Shown in pieces: positions 23,473 to 30,854 of a stretch of DNA of 36,464 nt; the first letter of the stretch is position 1; each line of letters begins with the position of its first letter. The DNA is from DATGMB01 sp035293845 (GTDB lineage Bacteria; Acidobacteriota; Terriglobia; Bryobacterales; Bryobacteraceae). The stretch is from contig DATGMB010000105.1 of the NCBI GenBank assembly GCA_035293845.1, positions 1 to 36,464 on the forward strand, written 5' to 3'. Under the pieces are notes generated by a model. The model was given only the letters and a program-made list of their open reading frames with translations. It was not told the DNA's origin and searched no databases. The position numbers and the translations under genes are program-made.

Positions 23473-24861
23473 TCAGTCTTCGAAGCTCTTGACCGCTCCG
23501 CCGCGGAAACGGTTTGTGGCGGCTTTCCAGAGCCACTTGATCACGCGGGCGTCGTTGTAGCAATAGCCGAGATTGTGGTTCAGCGTGGAGAAGCAGTGCT
23601 GCTGGCAGGTGTTCTTCATGTCCTTGAGCTGGCCGGCCTCGAATTTGTGGCCATCCACGGTGCCCCAGTCGTACGTGGCGGAGTACATGGGGAAGCAGGG
23701 CCCGAGGGTGCCATCGGTGCGGACGATCACGTTGTTGTGGCCGGCGCGGCAGTTCCAGTCGGTAAAGCGAAGATTGCCTTCGCCGTCCCGCACGATGCCG
23801 GGCATCCCGGCAAGCAGCTCATCCGCTTCCGGCGCGGCGCTCGCGCCGTCGCCGTACCAGCCGATCCGCCGCAAATCGAGGCCGGACGACATCCGCATGA
23901 ACGCCTTCATTTCCTGCAGGCGCGCGACCGAATTCACCATCTGGTAACCGGCGCGGTTTTTCGCGATCAGCCAGTCGATCAGTTCGTCGACAGCGCGCCA
24001 ATCCTCTGGACGGATATAAGTGGGGTTGTTGTCGAGGTGCTTGAAGTGGCCATCCTGCTCCAGCATGGGGGTTTCGTTGAGGTGGTAATCGGTGGCGATG
24101 CGGTGGCTGCGCGCAAATTCGGTGAGCTGCCGGATGTCCTCCAGATTGTTGCGGCAGATATTCATGTTGAAGAAGACCATGTAGTCGTAGACATACTGCT
24201 TGCGCATGAGGTAATCGAGGTTCCTTCGGGCGGGCACCAGGGCTTTCGGAAGGCTCGGCTTTTCGTCCCAGGCGTCGAGGGCGAAATTGAAGACGGCGGT
24301 GCCTGCGTCGGCGAGCCGGTCGGCCACTTCCGGCCGAAGCAGCCGGCCATTGGTGCCGATATAGATCCAAAAGCCCTTTTTGGCCGCATAGTAGACGACT
24401 TTGTGGGCGAATTGGGGCCGCAGCAGGGGCTCACCACCCATCAGAGCCAGCACGCGGCAGCCGTGGTCGTGGAGGAAGTCGATGGCGCGGCGGGCGACGT
24501 CCTCGGTCATGCCTTTGACCTGGTTGTTGAACGACCAGCAATACCAGCAATCGATATTGCACTTGTATTCGACGAACAGGTAGGCGGTGATCGGGTGGAA
24601 ATCGCCGGGCAGGACGCGGGAGCGGAGATAGGGCACCAGCCAGCCGCGCGCTTTGCGCAGGAGCGCCTCGCGGCGCCATACGCGGCTATCCGGTGGCGTT
24701 TCCGGGCCGGGATCGGCCAGCTTTTGCGGGTGAATGGGGAACTCCGGCTCGGGCAGCGTCAGGCCTTTAGGCGACGGGGGAACGGGAGCGTTCGGAGAAG
24801 AATGAACAAGCAGATCGTTAATCGCGACGTCGATGCGGAAAGTGGGCGCGGAACTCGCCAT
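23473..24861 (-). CDS. Radical SAM enzyme with SPASM-like C-terminus, substrate unknown
   Basis: This 462-residue enzyme has the radical SAM CxxxCxxC motif as CNIDCWYC (Cys101, 105, 108), then MGGEPLLRP (the GGE motif that contacts SAM). The C-terminal part holds Cys-rich segments: DWNCRAGHNN, RTDGTLGPCFPM, NTCQQHCFS and LGYCYND, consistent with a SPASM/twitch domain for auxiliary iron-sulfur clusters. The first 90 residues are a Pro-rich N-terminal extension. ATG 24861 is chosen because AGGAGG precedes it; the TTG at 24882 is rejected. SPASM enzymes modify peptides or anaerobically mature enzymes, but no precursor peptide gene is evident next to it. A TACGAT element (24889..24884) lies 22 bases before the ATG. 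Confidence 0.85.
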   Translation of the reverse strand: MASSAPTFRIDVAINDLLVHSSPNAPVPPSPKGLTLPEPEFPIHPQKLADPGPETPPDSRVWRREALLRKARGWLVPYLRSRVLPGDFHPITAYLFVEYKCNIDCWYCWSFNNQVKGMTEDVARRAIDFLHDHGCRVLALMGGEPLLRPQFAHKVVYYAAKKGFWIYIGTNGRLLRPEVADRLADAGTAVFNFALDAWDEKPSLPKALVPARRNLDYLMRKQYVYDYMVFFNMNICRNNLEDIRQLTEFARSHRIATDYHLNETPMLEQDGHFKHLDNNPTYIRPEDWRAVDELIDWLIAKNRAGYQMVNSVARLQEMKAFMRMSSGLDLRRIGWYGDGASAAPEADELLAGMPGIVRDGEGNLRFTDWNCRAGHNNVIVRTDGTLGPCFPMYSATYDWGTVDGHKFEAGQLKDMKNTCQQHCFSTLNHNLGYCYNDARVIKWLWKAATNRFRGGAVKSFED

Positions 24862-24883
24862 CTCTGGTTCCTCCTGAACCAAA

Positions 24884-24889
24884 ATCGTA
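24884..24889 (-). promoter_or_regulatory. TACGAT -10-like element before the radical SAM gene
   Basis: Exact TACGAT on the minus strand, upstream of the AGGAGG of the radical SAM gene. A small hairpin (ACAGTG/CACTGT, 24895-24913) lies just upstream. No -35 that I trust. Confidence 0.3.
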
Positions 24890-24958
24890 GCGTGACAGTG
24901 CAGCCCCCACTGTGAGTTAGTTTACAACAAGTGCAAGGCGAGTTAGGCGACCAACGGC

Positions 24959-24982
24959 AAACCGCCCCGGGCGGGACGGTTT
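24959..24982. repeat. Short inverted repeat
   Basis: AAACCG (24959-24964) and CGGTTT (24977-24982) enclose CCC/GGG inner arms with one mismatch. It lies between the beta-helix gene and the radical SAM gene and could help end transcription of the former. No T-run follows. Confidence 0.3.
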
Positions 24983-25063
24983 CGCTCTCAAAGATTCAAT
25001 CGGTTAGCGGAAGCTCTCTTAGCGTGATGCGGCGCGACGGCCGAAGCCGGCTGCTACGACGGG

Positions 25064-25130
25064 GGTAGAACCGGCGACGCGATTTCGTCACTTGCCCGGC
25101 ACGTGACGAAATCGCATCCCCCGCCCTACC
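25064..25130. repeat. REP-like palindrome with GTAG/CTAC ends
   Basis: A perfect 13-bp stem, GCGATTTCGTCAC (25079-25091) and GTGACGAAATCGC (25103-25115) with an 11-base loop, is enclosed by GGTAG (25064-25068) and CTACC (25126-25130), which also pair. GTAG next to a hairpin is the hallmark of REP elements mobilised by RAYT transposases. Starting 8 bases after the stop of the minus-strand beta-helix gene, it may double as its transcript end. No RAYT gene is in the window. Confidence 0.55.
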
Positions 25131-25137
25131 GATGTAG

Positions 25138-27567
25138 TTAGTATGTGTTAGCGAGTGCCTTACCCGAGAGCAGCACGAATACGCCGAATTCCGGAGCGGT
25201 ATGCACCGCCGGAGCGGGCACCGAGCCGTTCGGCTGCGCGATCGTCAGGCCGGCCATCGGGATGGTCACCGGCGCGCCGGAATAAGTCCCGGTGACAATT
25301 GGGCCGTGATACCAGTTCTCCGCATCGCGGATCTGGAACGGATCGCCGGCTTTGATCCCGCTGGAGCTGAGGTCAACGGAAACCGAGCCGTTCATGCTCC
25401 AGTTGAAGACGATGATGTTGGCTCGCCCGGGCTCGTAGGCGTTGGGGCGCACGAACGTCTGCACGCCCGTGGGAGCCGAAGAGAAGGCGCTGGATTGATC
25501 CAGCCCTTCAGTAGCCTGCCAGTTGGCGAAGGTCATCGAGGAGCCGTTGCAGGGCCAGCCCACACAGTTGTTATAGACCGAGAACCGGCCGGAACCGAAG
25601 TAGCGATTGCCGCTATCCTGATAGCTCGACGGGTTATCGCCCCCGTTGAGGAGGAGCATGGACTCGGTGCCCACCGAATAGATGGTGTTGTTCTGGAATG
25701 TCAGGCTTTGCCAGCGCTCCAGGTCGATGCCGTTGGCGCCGCCGATGAAGAAGTTATTGGTCACTACGGCGCTGCCCGCCTTGGCGTCCCACAGGTAGCC
25801 CAGCTCGTTGTACCCGGCATTGTTCGCGGGCGGGAAGTAGAAGTAGTTGCTGTCGAGCTTGATGCCGGTCGGGCCGCCGGTGCCGCCGCCGATGCAGAGG
25901 TTGTCGGTCGCGGATCCGTCCGGCTGGCCGGAGTTGAAGATCACATTGCCGGTGAGATTCAGATTCTGGACGTAAGGTCCGGGATCGCTGCCGTAGGCGT
26001 GCAGGCCCATATCGAAGCTGTCGAAACCGATGTTGTCGTTCAGTGTGACGTAGTTCGGCGCCTGGTTCTGCAGGTAGAAATCGTGGCCGTGGCCGCGATC
26101 GGGGCCGTAGCCGCCGACGTTGTAGACGATGTTGCCAGTCAGCTCCGTACCCGCGGCGCTCCAGACCGACACACCGCCGCCGGTATCGTGGACGATGCAG
26201 TTGATGAGCTTCGTGCCGGGCGCCCAGATATCGACCGCGTTATGGTTGTGGCCGGCGCCGTAAGAGGGCGGGCCGCTCGTGCCGGTGCTGCGGTCGGTGT
26301 TGAAGCCGGCAAATTCCAGGCCCCAGAACCAGGTGTAAGAACCGGCGGACGGATTGATGGCGCCATCGCAGCAGCCGACCTCGAGCCACTCGTCGATGGT
26401 GACGCGCTCGCCGGGATAGGCGCGCACGATGATCGGCGCGCTGGCCGTGCCCACCAGCGAAGCGCTGATGCTCGAATTGGACTGGCCGGCGCCGTACTTG
26501 CCGGCGCGGATCCAGACGGTATCGCCAGGCTTGATCCTGCCGCCGGCGCCGGAGAGCGCCGTGGCGAGATCCCACGGGCTGGCCATCGTGCCGTTGCCGC
26601 TCGCGCTGCCCGAGGTGGTGACGTACCAGCTATTGCCGCTCGAAACCGGCGGCGGATTGCCGGCGCTGGGCGCGGCAGCCACGGAAACGCTGACGCTGAC
26701 GGTCTTGGAGCCGGCCGAACCGGCATTCACGGTAACCGCGCCGGAGTACGTGCCGGCCGCGAGCGCGCCGGTGGAGACCGCGACGGCAAGCGTGCCCGCA
26801 TTGGAACCGGACGCCGGCGAGACGCTCAGCCAGCTCTGGTTGCTGGATGCGGTCCAGCTCATCGTGCCGGAGCCGCTGTTGGACACGGAGACGCTCTGCG
26901 CGGCCGGATTTCCCCCGCCCGCCGTGGCGGAGAAGCTCAGGGTGCTCACGCTGATCGCAAGCGCGGGCGTGCCGCTCGGCGGCGTGCCTCCCGTGGACGT
27001 GCCGCCGGACGGCGTGCTGACGGAGCTTCCGGAGGCCGGTGAAACCTGGATGGCGTTGACGAGCGCGCGCCGGGTCACACCGGTGAAGCTCAGGTTCAGC
27101 GTGCCGTTGGTCACCGTGGCGGTGAACTGCTCCGGCAGCGGAGTCAGCGGCGCGACGTGCGCCAGGATGTCGAAGTTGCTGAGCACAGTTGCGCCGTTGA
27201 TCGCGACGTTGAACACGCGCTGGCCCTGCCCCGTGTATTGGATTTCGGCAAACAGGAGCTTCACGTTATAAGTCCCGTTGGGAACCGGAATGGAATACGT
27301 GAAGTCGCCGTAGAGCCCGGCGCGGGCGCTGCGGTAGAGGTAATAGTCCGTGGGCTGCGCGCCGGCGATGGAGTAGCCGGTATACAGCAGGTCGCCGCCG
27401 ATGAAGTACTCATCCGCGCTCCATTGCGTTCCATCGGAGGCCGTCATCGCGCTGCCGCCGCAATTGATGTTGACCGTCTGGGCAGAGGCCGCAACCAGGC
27501 TCATCGCCAACAGCGATCCCGCCGCCAGGAACTTCGCCAATGCATGATTCAAATAAAATCGTTTCAT
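25138..27567 (-). CDS. Secreted malectin/BACON/right-handed beta-helix protein, probably carbohydrate-active
   Basis: The 809-residue product begins with a signal peptide (MKRFYLNHALAKFLAAGSLL, cleaved near ASAQ). Residues about 31-176 are a malectin-type carbohydrate-binding domain (VNINCGGSAMTASDGTQW, then GTYNVKLLFAEIQYTGQGQR and RALVNAIQV). After a Ser/Gly linker, about 205-295 is a BACON domain (LSFSATAGGGNPAAQSVSVS, WLSVSPASG). From about 311 comes a pectate-lyase-like parallel beta-helix (SWYVTTSGSASGNGTMASPW, IKPGDTVWIRAGKYG) with many N-x-I/F turns. A role in polysaccharide binding or cleavage is inferred; no lyase active site can be pinned down by eye. The ATG at 27567 has GAGGAG about 11 bases upstream. 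The leader upstream is long and structured. Confidence 0.85.
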   Translation of the reverse strand: MKRFYLNHALAKFLAAGSLLAMSLVAASAQTVNINCGGSAMTASDGTQWSADEYFIGGDLLYTGYSIAGAQPTDYYLYRSARAGLYGDFTYSIPVPNGTYNVKLLFAEIQYTGQGQRVFNVAINGATVLSNFDILAHVAPLTPLPEQFTATVTNGTLNLSFTGVTRRALVNAIQVSPASGSSVSTPSGGTSTGGTPPSGTPALAISVSTLSFSATAGGGNPAAQSVSVSNSGSGTMSWTASSNQSWLSVSPASGSNAGTLAVAVSTGALAAGTYSGAVTVNAGSAGSKTVSVSVSVAAAPSAGNPPPVSSGNSWYVTTSGSASGNGTMASPWDLATALSGAGGRIKPGDTVWIRAGKYGAGQSNSSISASLVGTASAPIIVRAYPGERVTIDEWLEVGCCDGAINPSAGSYTWFWGLEFAGFNTDRSTGTSGPPSYGAGHNHNAVDIWAPGTKLINCIVHDTGGGVSVWSAAGTELTGNIVYNVGGYGPDRGHGHDFYLQNQAPNYVTLNDNIGFDSFDMGLHAYGSDPGPYVQNLNLTGNVIFNSGQPDGSATDNLCIGGGTGGPTGIKLDSNYFYFPPANNAGYNELGYLWDAKAGSAVVTNNFFIGGANGIDLERWQSLTFQNNTIYSVGTESMLLLNGGDNPSSYQDSGNRYFGSGRFSVYNNCVGWPCNGSSMTFANWQATEGLDQSSAFSSAPTGVQTFVRPNAYEPGRANIIVFNWSMNGSVSVDLSSSGIKAGDPFQIRDAENWYHGPIVTGTYSGAPVTIPMAGLTIAQPNGSVPAPAVHTAPEFGVFVLLSGKALANTY

Positions 27568-27659
27568 TTATCTTCTAACTCCTCACTAAACTGCGTTGTG
27601 AGAACACACCACGAGCGCATGCGACATACGCCCGGTTCGCGCAGACAGAGATCGGCTGC

Positions 27660-27890
27660 GCGGGCGCTGCCCGAAAAACTGCGAATGAAGCGCTCCAGGA
27701 GAGGCTGGAGGAGAAAGTGAGCGGCCTCTCAGGCGTGTTCCCGGTCCCGGGATCGCGCGACCCCGGCTTCAGGACCTGCCACGTTTCCCGCGTTGCGCGG
27801 GAAGGGGGAGACCGTCGCCGGACCTGAAGGTGGTCTCCCGAATGTGCGATAAAGCCGGACGAGACCGGCCTGTTCGCTGACTTACGATAA
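27660..27890 (-). promoter_or_regulatory. Hairpin-rich leader or candidate structured RNA upstream of the beta-helix gene
   Basis: On the minus strand at least four hairpins follow one another: GCCGG/CCGGC near 27853-27868; GGGAGACC/GGTCTCCC (27839..27832 with 27813..27806); TTCCCGCG/CGCGGGAA with a 3-base loop (27803..27785); and CTCCAG/CTGGAG near 27688-27710. The first three are GC-rich and perfect. I do not recognise any known riboswitch; a glycine-riboswitch-like CTCTCAGGC on the plus strand lacks the rest of that motif. The structured region precedes the start codon by about 95 bases. Confidence 0.35.
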
Positions 27891-27920
27891 CATAAATACG
27901 ATTTGATGCGGCCAATTTCT

Positions 27921-27938
27921 AACAGAAAAATTTCTGTT
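27921..27938. promoter_or_regulatory. AT-rich 18-bp palindrome, operator candidate
   Basis: AACAGAAA (27921-27928), spacer AA, TTTCTGTT (27931-27938): a perfect dyad in an AT-rich island (27885-27990) between the divergent beta-helix and exporter genes. A plausible plus-strand promoter, TTGCGA (27962-27967) and TATTAC (27984-27989), lies 24 bases downstream. A hairpin, GGCCGT/ACGGCC, is at 27997-28014. The layout suggests a repressor site for the exporter, but no TetR/MarR gene is adjacent. Confidence 0.4.
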
Positions 27939-28163
27939 TTAAAACGTGCAAAATCTGCCGGTTGCGAAAACTTACATAAGCTTTATTACATACGCCGGCC
28001 GTACTAAGACGGCCTATTCAAACCTATTGGTACCGAGCGATCCAACGGCGGCAAGGGCTTCACCGTCCCGGCTTGAAGCGGCCTGCGCTACTGAGTACCA
28101 GGGGACGCCGGTGCGATTGCGCGGTATCGCGGAAATGGACTGGTAGTATGGAAGTAGCCAGGG

Positions 28164-29729
28164 ATGCCATCTTCGTCGCCTCAGGAGCAGCCGCAAATCA
28201 ATCCATGGATTGTCGCCGTCGCGGTCATGTTCGCCACCTTCATGGAGGTGCTGGACACGACGGTGGTGAACGTGTCGCTGCCGCACATCGCGGGGAGCCT
28301 TTCCGCCAGCGTGGATGAGGCGTCCTGGGCGCTCACCTCGTACCTGGTGGCCAACGCGATCATCCTGCCGATGACGGGTTGGATCGCCAACTACTTCGGC
28401 CGCAAGCGGACGCTGCTCGCGGCGGTCATGGGGTTCACCGGGGCTTCCGTTCTGTGCGGGCTCGCGCCCAGCCTGCAGGCGCTGATCGTGTTCCGCATCA
28501 TTCAGGGCGCGACCGGAGGAGCATTGCAGCCGCTTTCGCAGGCCGTGATGCTGGAGGCGTTCCCGCCGCGCGACCGCGGAAAAGCAATGGCCTTTTGGGG
28601 CCTCGGGATCGTGGTGGCACCGATGCTCGGACCGGTGCTGGGCGGCTGGCTGACGGATAACTATAGCTGGCGGTGGGTGTTCTACATCAACCTGCCGGTG
28701 GGCCTGGCGTCGGTAATCATGACGCGCCTGTTCATCTTCGACCCGCCGTACATCCGGCGCACGAGCAGCCGGATCGACTACTGGGGCATCGGCATGCTCG
28801 CGGTCGGGGTAGGCGCGCTGCAGGTCGTGCTCGATAAAGGGCAGGAGGAGGACTGGTTCGCCTCCCATTGGATTACACTCGCGGCAATCGTAGCGGCGGT
28901 GCTGCTGGCCCTTTTCGTCTGGCACGAGTTGCGCACGCGCGATCCGGTGGTGCGGCTGCGCGTCTTCAAGGACCGCACGTACAGCGCGGGGGTGTTCCTG
29001 ATGACGGTGCTCGGCTTCGTGCTGTACGGGAGCATGCTGCTGCTGCCGATCATGCTGCAGACGCTGTTCGGCTACCCGGCGCTCGACGCCGGCGTGGCGA
29101 TGGCGCCGCGCGGCCTCGGCTCGTTCCTGATGATGCCGGTGGTAGGCACGGTGCTGGGCCGGTTCGATCCCCGCAAAGTGCTGGCCGTCGGGCTGGTGGG
29201 GGCCTCGTGGACGCTGTACGCGTTCTCGAAACTCAGCCTGCAGGCCGGTTACTGGGACATCTTTTGGCCTCAATTCATCCAGGGGGCGTCGCTGGCGCTG
29301 CTGTTCGTGCCGCTGACGACCGCGACCATGGATCCCATCCCCAAAGAGCAGATGGGGAACGCCACCAGCATGTTCAACCTGATGCGCAACCTCGGCGGCA
29401 GCGTGGGGATCGCGAGCGGCACCACTTATCTCTTCCGGGCGCAGCAGTTCCACACGCAGGTGCTCGGCGCGCACGTCAATGCGCTGAATCCGCAGACCTC
29501 GATGTGGCTGGGCGGCCTGAAGGAGCACCTGATGGCGCAGGGCTCGGATGCAGTTACGGCAACAAAGCAGGCGTACGGCGCGATCTGGGGGATGGTGCAG
29601 CAACAGGCGTCCATGCTGGCGTTTGTGGATACGTTCCGCGCGCTGGGTGTCGTGTTCCTGCTGGTGCTGCCGCTACTGCTGCTGATGCGCAAGCCGAAGC
29701 ACCACGGCGGGCCGGCGGCGATGCATTAG
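28164..29729 (+). CDS. DHA2-family MFS multidrug exporter (EmrB/QacA type)
   Basis: This 521-residue inner-membrane transporter probably expels drugs or other hydrophobic compounds using proton-motive force. The first helix region reads FATFMEVLDTTVVNVSLPHI, the DHA2 motif with the conserved Asp-Thr-Thr-Val-Val. Motif A follows helix 2 (GWIANYFGRKRTLL), and motif C with its tail is present (LGPVLGGWLTDNYSWRWVFY, then INLPVG). Length and about 14 hydrophobic segments fit the 14-helix family. ATG 28164 starts just before the family N-terminus; TAGTAT at 28144-28149 could be a -10. No EmrA-like membrane-fusion partner or TolC-like gene is adjacent, so the partner, if any, is elsewhere. Confidence 0.92.
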   Translation: MPSSSPQEQPQINPWIVAVAVMFATFMEVLDTTVVNVSLPHIAGSLSASVDEASWALTSYLVANAIILPMTGWIANYFGRKRTLLAAVMGFTGASVLCGLAPSLQALIVFRIIQGATGGALQPLSQAVMLEAFPPRDRGKAMAFWGLGIVVAPMLGPVLGGWLTDNYSWRWVFYINLPVGLASVIMTRLFIFDPPYIRRTSSRIDYWGIGMLAVGVGALQVVLDKGQEEDWFASHWITLAAIVAAVLLALFVWHELRTRDPVVRLRVFKDRTYSAGVFLMTVLGFVLYGSMLLLPIMLQTLFGYPALDAGVAMAPRGLGSFLMMPVVGTVLGRFDPRKVLAVGLVGASWTLYAFSKLSLQAGYWDIFWPQFIQGASLALLFVPLTTATMDPIPKEQMGNATSMFNLMRNLGGSVGIASGTTYLFRAQQFHTQVLGAHVNALNPQTSMWLGGLKEHLMAQGSDAVTATKQAYGAIWGMVQQQASMLAFVDTFRALGVVFLLVLPLLLLMRKPKHHGGPAAMH

Positions 29730-29795
29730 GGCACAGCCGGGCCGGGTTGGCGCCCCATTAGTGAACGGCCTGGTCGGCTATGCTGTTAGCTGACT

Positions 29796-30587
29796 ATGCC
29801 GGCACGGGTTACTCTCCTGTTACTCCTGTTATGCCAGACGGCCCCCGCTGCCGATGCCGGGGCCGAGTTACTGGCCGCGGCAAAGAAAGGGCAGACGGAA
29901 CGGCTCGCGGCACTGCTCACCAAGAGCGCGCCGGTCGATGCCAGGGACAAGGACGGCCGGACGGCGCTGATGTTGGCAGCCCAACACGGCCACGCCGACG
30001 CGGTGAAGCTGCTGCTCGAAAAGGGCGCCAGAGCGGACGCGCGCGACCGACAGGGTTGGACCGCCTACGGACTGGCGGTGATGTCGGCCGCGCCGGGCCG
30101 GGCCGCGGTGCTCGCGGCTCTCCCGCCCGTTCCGCCGCTGCGCCTGCTGCTCGAGCCGGCGTGGTCGCCCGAGAACCTCTCGACCTCGTGCTTTCTACGG
30201 CCGGAGCAGCTTCGGCGTGCGGTGGCGGAGACGCAGCCGGACCGCGAACTTGCCGCCGCGCTGCGAGATTTCGCGGTGCTCAACGGACGGCATGTGGTCG
30301 AGCTCGCGGCCGAACCCGCGGATGCCACGCTGCGGGTGGTGGCGCATCCTGGTTCCTCCTGCGTGCAGGCGGAAGCAGCGGACAACCTCACCCTGACCAT
30401 CGAAGCGAAACTCACGACGGCGGGCGGCACGGTATTGCTCGACAAGACCTTCGGCGCCGGTTTGAAGGGGCTGCACGGCCGTATGGTCACGACGCCGGCG
30501 CAGTACGGGCCCGTCTACCAGGAATGGATGAAGGCCCACGCAGGCGAGATCTTCCGGGCGGCGGTCGAAGCCTGGCTGACGCAGTGA
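29796..30587 (+). CDS. Secreted ankyrin-repeat protein
   Basis: The 263-residue product begins MPARVTLLLLLLCQTAPAAD, a signal peptide. Two to three ankyrin repeats occupy about residues 22-95 (AELLAAAKKGQTERLAALLT, then DKDGRTALMLAAQHGHADAV and DRQGWTAYGLAV). The remaining 165 residues contain a domain I do not recognise, with Cys131 and Cys190 possibly forming a disulfide outside the cytoplasm. The start has a weak ribosome site; TATGCT at 29779-29784 could be a -10. A secreted or periplasmic protein-binding role is inferred. A small orphan gene follows 15 bases after the stop. Confidence 0.75.
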   Translation: MPARVTLLLLLLCQTAPAADAGAELLAAAKKGQTERLAALLTKSAPVDARDKDGRTALMLAAQHGHADAVKLLLEKGARADARDRQGWTAYGLAVMSAAPGRAAVLAALPPVPPLRLLLEPAWSPENLSTSCFLRPEQLRRAVAETQPDRELAAALRDFAVLNGRHVVELAAEPADATLRVVAHPGSSCVQAEAADNLTLTIEAKLTTAGGTVLLDKTFGAGLKGLHGRMVTTPAQYGPVYQEWMKAHAGEIFRAAVEAWLTQ

Positions 30588-30593
30588 TAGAAT
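30588..30593 (+). promoter_or_regulatory. -10 element directly after the ankyrin stop codon
   Basis: TAGAAT begins at the base after the ankyrin TGA and ends 9 bases before the ATG at 30603. If active, the mRNA of the next gene would be leaderless or nearly so. A weak -35 (TCGAAG, 30565-30570) is at 17-base spacing. Confidence 0.3.
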
Positions 30594-30602
30594 GCGCACA
30601 GT

Positions 30603-30848
30603 ATGATGGCCAAACCCGCACGGCATAGCGAGCGCGCCATCGGGCGCAATCCGGACCAGTTGACGCTGGAGGAACGAAGGGCGCTCGCGGGTAAGTGGAT
30701 CGCGCTCGAAATCTACACGCCGAAGAACCTGGCGCTGCGCCGCATCGAAGCGATCGGCGACTCGGTGGCGGATTGCGTGCGAATGCTCCAGGCGCGCGCG
30801 CTCGACCCCGCCGAGTTCGAGTACAGCATCCTCAAAGGACCGTACTGA
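30603..30848 (+). CDS. Small orphan protein, 81 residues
   Basis: I do not recognise this family. The product has a basic N-terminal tail (MMAKPARHSERAIGRNPDQL), a helical segment (TLEERRALAGKWIALEIYTP) and a compact alpha/beta part (LRRIEAIGDSVADCVRMLQA), ending in FEYSILKGPY. Codon use is like its neighbours and no membrane segment is present. A second ATG three bases downstream could also be used. It is convergent with the secreted gene on the minus strand, with 6 bases between the stops. Confidence 0.6.
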   Translation: MMAKPARHSERAIGRNPDQLTLEERRALAGKWIALEIYTPKNLALRRIEAIGDSVADCVRMLQARALDPAEFEYSILKGPY

Positions 30849-30854
30849 GCGGGA

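Noticed and set aside
23393..23563. N-terminal extension of the RibD-C-like reductase to 23563.
   Set aside because: It would overlap the radical SAM gene and lacks the family pattern; the ATG at 23392 has a strong ribosome site and starts the domain.
27690..27740. Glycine riboswitch, suggested by GGAGAGG and CTCTCAGGC on the plus strand.
   Set aside because: The conserved internal GCCGAAGG...GCAA loop is missing and no glycine-related gene follows; the two segments simply pair as a 7-bp stem.
27946..28146. A 66-codon frame in the leader of the exporter gene.
   Set aside because: It lies on the AT-rich promoter and a hairpin, has no convincing ribosome site, and ends just before the exporter start.
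28014..29603. A 529-codon minus-strand frame opposite the EmrB-type exporter.
   Set aside because: The exporter motifs are unambiguous on the plus strand; the antisense product is His/Arg-rich and has no membrane or domain pattern.
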